From contig NZ_CP108454.1 of NCBI RefSeq assembly GCF_036240795.1, positions 2,294,001 to 2,358,000 of the forward strand: a DNA stretch of 64,000 bases, in the 5' to 3' direction. The notes under the pieces were generated by a model that saw only the letters and a program-made list of their open reading frames with translations, made no database searches and had not been told where the DNA came from. Positions 43,926-52,191 of this stretch are shown here, one piece after another; positions within the stretch are counted from its first letter, which is position 1, and every line of letters begins with the position of its first letter. The position numbers were made by a program, and so were the translations under genes. Source of the stretch: Streptomyces sp. NBC_01268 (lineage in GTDB: Bacteria > Actinomycetota > Actinomycetes > Streptomycetales > Streptomycetaceae).

Positions 43926-45722
43926 TTGCGCGAGTTCAGCCTTCCGGCCCTGTACGAGGTCCCCACGGACGGCAACCTGACGGATCTCATCCGCCGCAAC
44001 GCCGCACAGCACCCAGATGTCGCCGTGATGGGACGCAAGGTGGCCGGCGGCTGGGAGGACGTCACCGCCAAGCAGTTCCTCGCCGAGGTCCGCGGGGCCG
44101 CCAAGGGCCTGATCGCCGCCGGCGTCGAGCCCGGCGACCGGGTCGCGCTGCTCTCCCGCACCCGCTACGAGTGGGTGCTCCTCGACTTCGCGATCTGGAG
44201 CGCGGGCGCCGTGACGGTGCCGGTGTACGAGACCAGCTCGCCGGAGCAGATCCAGTGGATCCTCGGCGACTCGGGCGCCTCGCTCGCCCTCGTCGAGTCC
44301 GCCGCGCACGAGGCCTCGGTGGCGTCGGTCCGGGCCGGTCTGCCCGACCTCAAGGGTGTCTGGCAGATCGACGCGGACGCCGTCGCGCGGCTGACGGAGA
44401 GCGGTGCGGAGGTCTCCGACGAGGCGCTGGACCGCCGGATGTCCTCCGCGCACGCGGACGACCCGGCCACGATCGTCTACACCTCGGGCACCACGGGCCG
44501 CCCCAAGGGCTGCGTGCTGACGCACCGCGCCTTCTTCGCCGAGTGCGGCAACGTCGTCGAGCGGCTGAAGCCGCTGTTCCGTACGGGCGAGTGCTCGGTC
44601 CTGCTCTTCCTGCCGGCCGCGCACGTCTTCGGCCGGCTGGTCGAGGTCGCCTCCGTGATGGCGCCGATCAAGCTGGGCTGCCTGCCCGACATCAAGAACC
44701 TCACCGACGAGCTGGCCTCCTTCCGGCCGACGCTGATCCTCGGTGTGCCGCGGGTCTTCGAGAAGGTCTACAACTCGGCGCGGGCCAAGGCGCAGGCGGA
44801 CGGCAAGGGCAAGATCTTCGACAGGGCCGCGCACACGGCCATCGCGTACAGCCGGGCGCTGAGCACCCCGCAGGGCCCGTCCTTCGGTCTGAAGCTGAAG
44901 CACAAGGTCTTCGACAAGCTGGTCTTCTCGAAGCTGCGCGCGGTCCTCGGCGGCCGGGGCGAGTACGCGATCTCGGGCGGCGCGCCGCTGGGCGAGCGGC
45001 TCGGGCACTTCTTCCGCGGCATCGGCTTCACGGTCCTGGAGGGCTACGGCCTGACGGAGTCCTGCGCGGCGACCGCGTTCAACCCGTGGGACCGGCAGAA
45101 GATCGGCACGGTCGGGCAGCCGCTGCCGGGTTCGGTGGTGCGGATCGCCGACGACGGCGAGGTCCTGCTGCACGGCGAGCACATCTTCTCCGGCTACTGG
45201 AACAACGAGGCCGCGACGGCCGAGGCGCTGGCGGACGGCTGGTTCCACACCGGTGACATCGGCACCCTCGACGAGGACGGCTACCTCGCGATCACCGGCC
45301 GCAAGAAGGAGATCCTGGTGACGGCGGGCGGCAAGAACGTCGCCCCGGCGGTCATCGAGGACCGGATCCGTGCGCACGCGCTGGTCGCCGAGTGCATGGT
45401 GGTCGGCGACGGACGCCCGTTCGTGGGCGCGCTCGTCACCGTCGACGAGGAGTTCCTGGGCCGCTGGGCGGCCGAGCACGGCAAGCCGGCCGGCGCGACG
45501 GCGGCGACGCTGCGCGACGACCCGGAGCTGATCGCCGAGGTGCAGCGCGCGATCGACGACGGCAACGCGGCGGTCTCGAAGGCGGAGTCGGTGCGGAAGT
45601 TCCGTATCCTGTCCGCGCAGTTCACCGAGGAGGCGGGGCACATCACCCCGTCGCTGAAGCTGAAGCGGAACGTGGTGGCGAAGGACTTCGCCGACGAGAT
45701 CGAGGCGATCTACCAGGGCTGA
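43926..45722 (+). CDS. Long-chain fatty acid-CoA ligase (AMP-dependent synthetase)
   Basis: 598 residues from TTG 43926, fixed by GAGGAG five bases upstream. Adenylating enzyme of the FACL/FadD15 group. The P-loop-like motif is IVYTSGTTGRPKG (about 180-192), followed by FLPAAHVFGR, SGGAPLGERLGHFFRGIGFTVLEGYGLTE, the TGDIGTLDEDGYLAITGRKKEILVTAGGKNVAP hinge, and a C-terminal Lys in PSLKLKRNVV. It activates fatty acids for lipid synthesis or breakdown. It is followed by a strong hairpin, so it is probably monocistronic. Confidence 0.93.
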   Translation: MREFSLPALYEVPTDGNLTDLIRRNAAQHPDVAVMGRKVAGGWEDVTAKQFLAEVRGAAKGLIAAGVEPGDRVALLSRTRYEWVLLDFAIWSAGAVTVPVYETSSPEQIQWILGDSGASLALVESAAHEASVASVRAGLPDLKGVWQIDADAVARLTESGAEVSDEALDRRMSSAHADDPATIVYTSGTTGRPKGCVLTHRAFFAECGNVVERLKPLFRTGECSVLLFLPAAHVFGRLVEVASVMAPIKLGCLPDIKNLTDELASFRPTLILGVPRVFEKVYNSARAKAQADGKGKIFDRAAHTAIAYSRALSTPQGPSFGLKLKHKVFDKLVFSKLRAVLGGRGEYAISGGAPLGERLGHFFRGIGFTVLEGYGLTESCAATAFNPWDRQKIGTVGQPLPGSVVRIADDGEVLLHGEHIFSGYWNNEAATAEALADGWFHTGDIGTLDEDGYLAITGRKKEILVTAGGKNVAPAVIEDRIRAHALVAECMVVGDGRPFVGALVTVDEEFLGRWAAEHGKPAGATAATLRDDPELIAEVQRAIDDGNAAVSKAESVRKFRILSAQFTEEAGHITPSLKLKRNVVAKDFADEIEAIYQG

Positions 45723-45732
45723 CAAGCCCTCG

Positions 45733-45777
45733 GAGCGCCCCTGGCGGGCCCGCATCGCGGGCCGGCCGGGGGCGCTC
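45733..45777 (+). terminator. Two-part hairpin after the acyl-CoA synthetase gene
   Basis: Outer stem GAGCGCCCC (45733-45741) with GGGGCGCTC (45769-45777), inner stem GGCCCGC (45747-45753) with GCGGGCC (45757-45763). It begins ten bases past the stop. Confidence 0.8.
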
Positions 45778-45839
45778 GCGCGCGTCGGGATCGGAACGGA
45801 CGATTCCACCACACCGATACGAAACGGAAGCAGGAAGTC

Positions 45840-46358
45840 ATGCGGCTCAAGCGCACCGCCGCCGTCCTGGGCACGGCTCTCACCGCCCTCGTCACGCTCA
45901 CCGGGTGCAGCAGCGCCTGGGGCGAGGACGCCGGTCTGCCCGCGGCCGACGACATGGCGGCGATGGAGAAACTGGTCGGCGCCCACACCATGTGCAGCGA
46001 CCTGCGCACCAACGGCGGCGGCGCCATGCGCGAGCAGTCCGCGGACCCGGCCTGGGCGATATCCGAGCGCGGGGTGTGCGGCGACGACGACAGGGACACC
46101 GTCACGCTGCTGTCCGTCTCCGACATGGAGAAGTTCCAGCAGGCGAACAAGGCCGCCGCCGCCCACGGCAAGGGCGTGCGGGTGCTGGTCGGCCAGAACT
46201 TCGCGCTGTTCCCCGGCGACGAGAAGACCGCGAAGGCCCTGCTCGACTCCGACGTCCTCCTCTTCACCTGCGAGAAGGGCTTCAAGGTCCCCGACGGCTA
46301 CCGCAACGAGAAGCTGCTCGTCGACGGCTGCGCCCTGACCGACTACCTGCCCGGCTAG
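45840..46358 (+). CDS. Putative lipoprotein of unknown function
   Basis: 172 residues from ATG 45840. The signal peptide MRLKRTAAVLGTALTALVTLTGC ends in a lipobox with Cys23, so the mature protein should be lipid-anchored outside the membrane. The mature part has four further Cys (SDLRT preceded by MC, RGVCGDDD, LFTCEKG, VDGCALTDY) that could form two disulphides. No domain is recognisable. It is flanked by terminators on both sides, so it is an independent unit. Confidence 0.82.
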   Translation: MRLKRTAAVLGTALTALVTLTGCSSAWGEDAGLPAADDMAAMEKLVGAHTMCSDLRTNGGGAMREQSADPAWAISERGVCGDDDRDTVTLLSVSDMEKFQQANKAAAAHGKGVRVLVGQNFALFPGDEKTAKALLDSDVLLFTCEKGFKVPDGYRNEKLLVDGCALTDYLPG

Positions 46359-46368
46359 CCGCGAGCGG

Positions 46369-46393
46369 GGGGGCGGCCGGTCCGGTCGCCCCC
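46369..46393. terminator. Bidirectional hairpin between convergent genes
   Basis: A nearly perfect 25-base palindrome (GGGGGCGGCCGG, T, CCGGTCGCCCCC with one G-T pair) lies between the lipoprotein stop and the leftward glycosyltransferase stop. Confidence 0.7.
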
Positions 46394-46407
46394 GCCCGGG
46401 ACGCCCG

Positions 46408-47550
46408 CTAGAGCAGTTCCCTCAGCCGTTCGGCCAGCAGGTCCCAGCGCCAGCGCTCCTCGACCCAGCGGCGGCCGCGCTCGCCCATGCGGGCGCGCAG
46501 CTCGGGGTCGAGGAGGAGGGTCGCGATCCGGTCGGCGGACTCCTCCGGGACGCCGCCGCGGACGACCCAGCCGGTCTCGCCGTCGAGGACGGCGTCCGGG
46601 GCGCCGCCCGAGTCGCCCGCGACGACCGGCAGGCCGGTGGCCGAGGCCTCCAGGTAGACGATGCCGAGGCCCTCGACGTCGAGGCCGCCGCGGCGGGTGC
46701 GGCAGGGCATCGCGAAGACGTCGCCCGCCCCGTAGTGCGCGGGCAGCTCCGCCCACGGCACGGCGCCGGTGAACCGCACGGACGCGGCCACGCCGGTGCG
46801 GGCCGCCAGCTTGCGCAGCTCCTGCTCGTACGGACCGCCGCCGACGATCAGCAGCACCGCGTCCGGCACCCGGCGCAGGATCTCGGGCAGGGCGAGGATC
46901 AGGGTGTCCTGGCCCTTGCGCGGGACGAGCCGGGAGACGCACACCACCACCGGGCGGTCGCTGAGCCCGAGCCGCTCGCGCACCTCGGCGCCGCCCGAGT
47001 CGGGGTGGAAGGTCTTCTCGTCGACGCCCGGCGGCAGCTGCGCCATGCGCCCGGCTGCGGCCGGGGTGAGCGCGGCGGCGATCCGGGAGCGGGTGTACTC
47101 GCCGAGGTAGGTGATCGTGTCGGTGCCCTCGCCGATCCGCCGCAGCAGCTGCCGGGAGGCCGGCAGCTGGGCCCAGCCCGCCTCGTGGCCGTGGGTGGTG
47201 GCGACCAGGCGCCGGGCGCCCGCGCGGCGCAGGGCCGGGGCCATCAGGCCGAGCGGGGCCGCCGCGCCGAACCAGACGGACTCGCAGCCGTGCTCGCGCA
47301 GCAGCGCGGTGGCCCGGGCGGTGACCCGCGGCGTCGGCAACAGCATGGTGGTGCGGTCGCGGACGACCGTGAAAGGCTGTTCCGCGTCGAACGCGGCGGT
47401 CGCCTCGATGCCCTCACGGCTGCGCTTCCACGTGGAGGCGTAGACGACGATCCGCTCGGGATCCAGGCGCAGCGCCATGTTGTGCAGGAAGGCCTGGATT
47501 CCACCGGGTCGCGGCGGGAAGTCGTTCGTTACGATCAGGGTCTTGTGCAT
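46408..47550 (-). CDS. GT4-family glycosyltransferase, PimB-like
   Basis: 380 residues from ATG 47550. Retaining GT-B glycosyltransferase: TLIVTNDFPPRPGGIQAFLHNMALRL at the start, VATTHGHEAGWAQLP, LPPGVDEKTFHPD, VVCVSRLVPRKGQDTLILALPEIL and the donor-binding DVEGLGIVYLEASATGLPVVAGDSGGAPDAV. The closest known role is the mannosyltransferase PimB of phosphatidylinositol mannoside synthesis; that is inference. TACTGT eight bases before the ATG hints at a leaderless message. A GT87 mannosyltransferase gene diverges from it. Confidence 0.88.
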   Translation of the reverse strand: MHKTLIVTNDFPPRPGGIQAFLHNMALRLDPERIVVYASTWKRSREGIEATAAFDAEQPFTVVRDRTTMLLPTPRVTARATALLREHGCESVWFGAAAPLGLMAPALRRAGARRLVATTHGHEAGWAQLPASRQLLRRIGEGTDTITYLGEYTRSRIAAALTPAAAGRMAQLPPGVDEKTFHPDSGGAEVRERLGLSDRPVVVCVSRLVPRKGQDTLILALPEILRRVPDAVLLIVGGGPYEQELRKLAARTGVAASVRFTGAVPWAELPAHYGAGDVFAMPCRTRRGGLDVEGLGIVYLEASATGLPVVAGDSGGAPDAVLDGETGWVVRGGVPEESADRIATLLLDPELRARMGERGRRWVEERWRWDLLAERLRELL

Positions 47551-47636
47551 CGTGGCCGACAGTACCGCGACCGCGCCCCCGGCCCGGCACCACCACCCTC
47601 CGCCCCGGCGGACCGAAGGACAGGAACAGGACAGGT

Positions 47637-48917
47637 ATGACGGGCGCAGTGGGCACGACGGCACCGGACCGCCCGGCACGCGATCGGCTGCGGCTGCCCG
47701 TCGGCATCTGGGCCGTCACCCGGGTCCTGCTGCTGCTCTGCGTCTTCAAGGTCGTGGTGATCCCGGGCCCGGACGTGACGAGCGACGTCGAGCAGATCTA
47801 CCAGGGCTGGTACGAGGTCCTGCGGACCGGCACGTTCCCGCTGGACGACGTCACCTGGCAGTACCCGCCGGCCGCCGCGCTGGCGATCCTCTCCCCCGCG
47901 CTGCTGCCCTTCCTCGGCTACTCGGCCGCCTTCTTCGTGCTCAGCCTGGTGTGCGACGCCGTCGTCTTCGGGCTGCTCGTGTACGCGGGGCGGCGGCCGG
48001 GCCGCTCGATGCGCGGGGCGTGGCTGTGGATCGCCGGCGTCGCGCTGCTCGGGCCGACCGCGTACGCGCGCTACGACCTGATGGTGACGGCGGTGGCGGT
48101 GGCGGGCCTGCTGGCGGCGGTGCGCAGGCCGGCGGTGCTCGGTGCGCTGGCCGGGTTCGGGGCGATGCTGAAGGTCTGGCCGGTGCTGCTGCTCGCGGGC
48201 ACCGCGCGCGGCCGGGCCACCCTGCGCTCCTGGCCCGCGGCGGCCAGCACGGCGGCCGGGGTGCTGCTGCTGTGCGTGCTCGCGGCACCCGGGGCGCTCG
48301 CCTTCCTCGGCTTCCAGCGGGACCGGGGCACCGAGGTCGAGTCACTGGGCGCGCTCGTGTTCCACGTGGCCAGGAACTTCGGCTGGGAGGGCGAGGCGCG
48401 GATGAACTACGGCTCGATCGAGTTCCTGGGCCCGGGGGTCTCCGCGGTGTCCACGGCGGCGATGGTGCTGACGTTCGCCGCCTTCGGCTGGCTCCTGGTG
48501 TGGCGGCTGCGGACCCGACGTTCCACCACGTCCACGACGGCGGACGCGGCCTTCGTGGCGGTGCTGCTGTTCGTGACGACGAGCCGGGTGATCAGCCCCC
48601 AGTACATGATCTGGCTGGTGGGCCTGGCGGCGGTGTGCCTGGTGTACCGGGCGAGCCGGATGCGGCGGCCCGCGCATCTGGTGCTGTGGGCGACGGCGGT
48701 GACGCAGTTCGAGTTCCCGGTGTGGTTCTCGCACGTCTCGCACAGCGACCCGCTGGGCATCGCGCTGCTCCTGGTCCGCAACGGCCTGCTCGTCGCGGCC
48801 TGCCTGTCGGCCTGCCGGATCCTGTGGCGCCAGACGGTGACGGAGCCGCGCCTGGCGCCGGTACCGGTCCCGGTTCAGGCGGACCGCGAGAAGACCCCGG
48901 TCACCACCGCCTCCTGA
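47637..48917 (+). CDS. GT87-family membrane mannosyltransferase
   Basis: 426 residues from ATG 47637. About ten membrane segments. The first extracellular loop has the metal/donor site DVEQIYQGWYEVLRTGTFPLDDVTWQYPPAAA, typical of polyprenyl-phosphomannose-dependent transferases (DUF2029). LLKVWP-like AMLKVWPVLLLAGTARGR and VISPQYMIWLVGL occur later. It would add mannose from a lipid donor outside the membrane. Divergent partner of the PimB-like gene, suggesting shared involvement in mannosylated lipids or glycans. Its end overlaps the convergent MATE gene by 43 bases. Confidence 0.87.
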   Translation: MTGAVGTTAPDRPARDRLRLPVGIWAVTRVLLLLCVFKVVVIPGPDVTSDVEQIYQGWYEVLRTGTFPLDDVTWQYPPAAALAILSPALLPFLGYSAAFFVLSLVCDAVVFGLLVYAGRRPGRSMRGAWLWIAGVALLGPTAYARYDLMVTAVAVAGLLAAVRRPAVLGALAGFGAMLKVWPVLLLAGTARGRATLRSWPAAASTAAGVLLLCVLAAPGALAFLGFQRDRGTEVESLGALVFHVARNFGWEGEARMNYGSIEFLGPGVSAVSTAAMVLTFAAFGWLLVWRLRTRRSTTSTTADAAFVAVLLFVTTSRVISPQYMIWLVGLAAVCLVYRASRMRRPAHLVLWATAVTQFEFPVWFSHVSHSDPLGIALLLVRNGLLVAACLSACRILWRQTVTEPRLAPVPVPVQADREKTPVTTAS

Positions 48918-50227
48918 CCGGCCGCCACCCCGTCGTCGGCTCCGTGCGTACGGCGGTGCAGCAGCCCGAGCGCGGCGCACTGGCCGGCCATCGCGAGCGC
49001 CATCGCCAGGCTGACCCCGGCGAGGCCGAGGGCCGCCGACAGCACGTACGCGAGGGGCAGCTGGACCAGGACCCCGGCGACGGTGATCCGGGCCAGCAGC
49101 GGTGAGCCGCCGCCGCCCTCGAAGACCCCGGCCAGGGCGATGAACCCGGCCATCAGCAGCAGGTAGGGGCCCAGGCAGCGCAGGAACAGCGCCCCGGCCC
49201 CGGCGACGGCGGGCTCCGCTCCGAAGCCGCGCATGACGGGTCCGGCGGCGCACAGCAGCAGCACGCCCGCGCCGGCGCCGAGCACGACGCCGAGGAGGAG
49301 GGCCTGGCGTCCGACGGCCCGGCGCTCGTCCCTGCCGGCGCCGAGCAGATGGGCGGTGTGGATCGACGCGGCCTGCCGGACCGCGTAGAAGGCCATCGTG
49401 GCGACGTACATGGCCTTGGTGGCGATGCCGTACGCGGCGATCTCGGTGACGCCGAGCCGGGCGACGACGCAGACCAGGGCGAGCGCCCCGGCCATGCGGA
49501 CGACGAAGTCGACGGACATGGGCAGTCCGGTGGCGGCGGTGCGGCGCAGCGCGGCCGGGGTGGTCTCGGCGGGGCGCGCCGCGCGGGCGGCCCGCAGCGG
49601 CGCGTTGCGGCGCAGGACGAACAGGCCGACGGCGAGGGCGGCGGTGCGTCCGAGGATCGTGGAGACGGCGGCGCCCTCCACTCCGTACGCGTGCACGAGC
49701 AGCGGGTCGAGGAGCAGGATCAGCCCGTTGGAGAGGAAGGCGAGCCGCATCGGGGTGCGGGTGTCGCCGGTGCCCTTGAGGACGCCGTCGAGGACGGTGG
49801 TGGCGAAGAAGACGGCCGTGCCGGGGAGCGAGATGGCGAAGTAGGCGGCGGCGAGGGCGTGCGCCGGATGGTCCGCGCCGCCGAGCAGGAGCGCGGCGAG
49901 CGGGTCGCGCAGCAGATACCCGCAGATCGCGACGGGCGGCACGAGGAGCGCACCGAGCGCGGTGCCGCCGCGGACGGCGGAGCGCAGCGCCCCGGGGTCG
50001 TCGGCGCCCCGGGCCCGGGCGACCAGGACGGTGGTGCCGGAGGCGGCCATGAGGACGACGCCGAGAAGCAGGTTCTCGACGTTGGTGGCGACGGCGACGG
50101 CGGCGACGGCGTCCCCGCCGAGGCGGGCGACCCAGACCATGTTGATGACGCCGGCGGCGACTCCGGCGAGGAGTTCGAGATAGACGGGCCCGGCGAGCCG
50201 GACGAGTGTGCCGCGGTGTGCGCGCAT
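48875..50227 (-). CDS. MATE-family efflux transporter
   Basis: 450 residues from ATG 50227 (GAGGGGG upstream). Twelve membrane segments in two homologous halves: LVRLAGPVYLELLAGVAAGVINMVWVARLGGDAVAAVAVATNVENLLLG at the start and TGLPMSVDFVVRMAGALALVCVVARLGVTEIAAYGIATKAMYVATMAFYAVRQAASI at the start of half two. VLDGVLKGTGDTRTPMRLAFLSNGLILLLDPLLV is a MATE hallmark. H+ or Na+ driven drug export is expected. It is divergent from a PadR regulator gene, with two tandem palindromes between them that probably control both. Confidence 0.93.
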   Translation of the reverse strand: MRAHRGTLVRLAGPVYLELLAGVAAGVINMVWVARLGGDAVAAVAVATNVENLLLGVVLMAASGTTVLVARARGADDPGALRSAVRGGTALGALLVPPVAICGYLLRDPLAALLLGGADHPAHALAAAYFAISLPGTAVFFATTVLDGVLKGTGDTRTPMRLAFLSNGLILLLDPLLVHAYGVEGAAVSTILGRTAALAVGLFVLRRNAPLRAARAARPAETTPAALRRTAATGLPMSVDFVVRMAGALALVCVVARLGVTEIAAYGIATKAMYVATMAFYAVRQAASIHTAHLLGAGRDERRAVGRQALLLGVVLGAGAGVLLLCAAGPVMRGFGAEPAVAGAGALFLRCLGPYLLLMAGFIALAGVFEGGGGSPLLARITVAGVLVQLPLAYVLSAALGLAGVSLAMALAMAGQCAALGLLHRRTHGADDGVAAGQEAVVTGVFSRSA

Positions 50228-50254
50228 GGACGGATTCCCCCTCGGTCTCCGAGA

Positions 50255-50286
50255 TACCTCGATTAGAGGTACCTCGAAAAGAGGTA
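50255..50286. promoter_or_regulatory. Tandem operators between MATE and padR genes
   Basis: Two perfect inverted repeats share two bases: TACCTC-GATTA-GAGGTA (50255-50271) and TACCTC-GAAAA-GAGGTA (50270-50286), repeating every 15 bases. They lie 28 bases before the MATE start and 44 before the PadR start. Confidence 0.75.
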
Positions 50287-50329
50287 CCATGGTCCACTGG
50301 TTCCCGACAAGCGCGAAGGGAGCAGACCG

Positions 50330-50869
50330 GTGTTGGAGCTGACGATCCTCGGGTTCCTCTACGAGCGGCCGCTGCACGGCTACGAGCTCAAGGAGCGCAT
50401 CCAGTCACTGAGCGGCCACGTCCGCCCGGTGAGCGACGGCGCGCTCTATCCGGCGATCACCCGGCTGGCGAAGAACGGCCTGGTCGACAGCCGTACGGAG
50501 CCGGGCGCGGGCGCGGCGCCCCGCCGCACCCTCTCGCTCACCGCCGAGGGCCGGGCCGAGCTCCTCGCCCGGCTGCGCTCCCCCAAGGACATCGAGATCA
50601 GCGACGGCCAGCGCTTCTTCACCCTGCTCTCGTTCCTGGGCCATCTGCCCGACCCGGCCGAGCAGGCCGCGGTGCTCCGCCGTCGGCAGGACTTCCTCAC
50701 CGCCCCGGCCAGCTTCTTCTACGCGGACGGCGCGCCGGTCCGCGCCGAGCAGGAGCCCGACCCGTTCCGGCGCGGGATGCTGCGGATCGCCCGGGCGACG
50801 GGCACCGAGGAGAAGGCCTGGCTGGCGGAGACCCTGGCCGAGCTCGACCTCCGGAGCCGCGCGGACTAG
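50330..50869 (+). CDS. PadR-family regulator
   Basis: 179 residues from GTG 50330 (GAAGGGAG upstream). The PadR winged helix is obvious: LELTILGFLYERPLHGYELKERIQSLSGHVRPVSDGALYPAITRLAKNGLVDSRTE, followed by RRTLSLTAEGRAEL and the C-terminal dimerisation helices of the Vir/PadR_2 type. It should repress the divergent MATE exporter gene and its own gene until bound by a drug-like ligand. The last codons and stop run into a long palindrome that also serves as terminator. Confidence 0.92.
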   Translation: MLELTILGFLYERPLHGYELKERIQSLSGHVRPVSDGALYPAITRLAKNGLVDSRTEPGAGAAPRRTLSLTAEGRAELLARLRSPKDIEISDGQRFFTLLSFLGHLPDPAEQAAVLRRRQDFLTAPASFFYADGAPVRAEQEPDPFRRGMLRIARATGTEEKAWLAETLAELDLRSRAD

Positions 50870-50932
50870 GGCCTGTCGTCAAACTCCCGCCTGCCCCGCG
50901 GGCGACGACGGGAGTTTGACGACAGGCCCTAG
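50866..50932. mobile_element. MITE-like palindrome acting as terminator
   Basis: A 24-bp perfect inverted repeat: CTAGGGCCTGTCGTCAAACT begins the left arm (50866-50889), and the right arm (50909-50932) is its exact complement ending AGTTTGACGACAGGCCCTAG, around a 19-base GC-rich loop. CTAG at both ends resembles the YTAR target duplication of IS5-type elements. The TAG of each CTAG is the stop codon of the adjacent convergent genes. It could be a miniature element or simply an unusually good bidirectional terminator. Confidence 0.55.
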
Positions 50933-52143
50933 GCCAGCCGCTCCCCCACGTAGGCGCGCCACCTCGCCGTGAACTCCTCGGGCGTGGTGCCGAGGACGTC
51001 CTTCAGCGCCTTCTCCAGCGCGCCCTCGCGCTGCGGGTGGGCGCCGACCGCCCGGTAGAACGCGGCCAGCTTCTCCTCGCCCCAGCGCTCGGCGATCAGC
51101 TCGCAGGCCAGCCAGCCGCCCTCGTAGGCGCGGGCCATCGCGTCCTGGTCGCCGCCGAAGGCGAAGTCCTCGTCGTCGGGCAGGGCGGCCGGCGCCCGGC
51201 CCTCCTGGACCGCGCGGCGCAGTTCGGGGGCGGCCTGGGCGGCGGTGCGGCCCGTGCCGAGGTAGGCGATCCAGTCGGCGAATCCCTCGGAGAGCCAGAC
51301 CGGGGTGGCCTTCGTGGTCTGGACGCGGGTCGCGACATGGGTCGTCTCGTGGGTGAGGACCAGCTGCCGGCCGAACGCGCCGAGCGTCGCGTAGGCGTCG
51401 GGGTTGACGATGACCCGGTCGGCGGGGGCCTGCGGGCCGCCGCCGGTCTCGCCGGTCGTGACGGCCGCGATGCCCCGGTAGGAGGCGGCCGGCGCGCCGA
51501 GCAGCCCGCCCATCGCCTCGACCGAGGCGGGCACCAGGACCACGATCCGGCCCGCCCAGTTCCCGCGCCAGGCGTCCCCGACGGCGGGCACCGCCCGGTC
51601 CGCCGCGGCCGCGATCTCGCGCAGCCGCTCGGGGCTCTGGCCCACGCCGAGGACGAGGCTGCGCCGTCCGGTCACGGTGCGCACCTCGCCCTGCTGCCAC
51701 AGCTGCTGCGGGGCGCCCTCGGCGGGGCGGTCGCCGGTGACGTACCAGCGCCCGTCGCGTTCGGCGAGCTCCAGGACCCGCTCGGTGGTGGCGGGCCCGG
51801 AGTCGTAGCCCTTGATCCGGTAGCCGAGCTCGGCCCTGGCGGTGGCGCGGCCCCCGCCGGTCCGGTCGACGTCGGTGACCCGGTACTTCCAGCCGCCCAG
51901 CGGGATCGTCGCGAGCCGGTCGAACTCGGTGCGGGCGGCGGGTGCGAGGGCGGGGTCGAGGGCCGCGAGATAGGCGGCCTCGTCGCGGTCGAGCAGCGCC
52001 CGCGCGTGCCGGTCGAGCAGGCGCTGGACCTGCCCGGGCGCGGGGTCGGCGGGGCCGGGGGCCGTACAGCCGGTCAGCACCAGCAGGGCCGCCGCCAGGC
52101 ACACGGCCGCGCCGCGCGCCCTTCCGCTCCCCTGACCTGCCAC
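50929..52143 (-). CDS. Lipoprotein zinc metalloprotease (gluzincin-like)
   Basis: 404 residues from GTG/ATG 52143. Signal peptide with lipobox VLTGC (Cys26). The zinc motif is HETTH (His265, Glu266, His269), followed 19 or so residues later by WLSEGFADWIAYLG, whose Glu is the likely third ligand, as in MA-clan peptidases. N-terminal part (about 40-200) has no recognised fold. C-terminal LGTTPEEFTARWRAYVGERLA resembles the end of aminopeptidase-N-like domains. An extracytoplasmic peptidase of unknown target, next to two NlpC/P60 genes transcribed in the same direction. Confidence 0.8.
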   Translation of the reverse strand: MAGQGSGRARGAAVCLAAALLVLTGCTAPGPADPAPGQVQRLLDRHARALLDRDEAAYLAALDPALAPAARTEFDRLATIPLGGWKYRVTDVDRTGGGRATARAELGYRIKGYDSGPATTERVLELAERDGRWYVTGDRPAEGAPQQLWQQGEVRTVTGRRSLVLGVGQSPERLREIAAAADRAVPAVGDAWRGNWAGRIVVLVPASVEAMGGLLGAPAASYRGIAAVTTGETGGGPQAPADRVIVNPDAYATLGAFGRQLVLTHETTHVATRVQTTKATPVWLSEGFADWIAYLGTGRTAAQAAPELRRAVQEGRAPAALPDDEDFAFGGDQDAMARAYEGGWLACELIAERWGEEKLAAFYRAVGAHPQREGALEKALKDVLGTTPEEFTARWRAYVGERLA

Positions 52144-52191
52144 GCCCCCGATCGTACGGGGCGGTGGCGGTGGCGGACCCCGGCCGTCCGC

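Noticed and set aside
42876..46166. A continuous minus-strand frame of over 1000 codons
   Set aside because: Only its last 255 codons (metallophosphoesterase from 43643) are real. The rest is the shadow of the acyl-CoA synthetase and lipoprotein genes.
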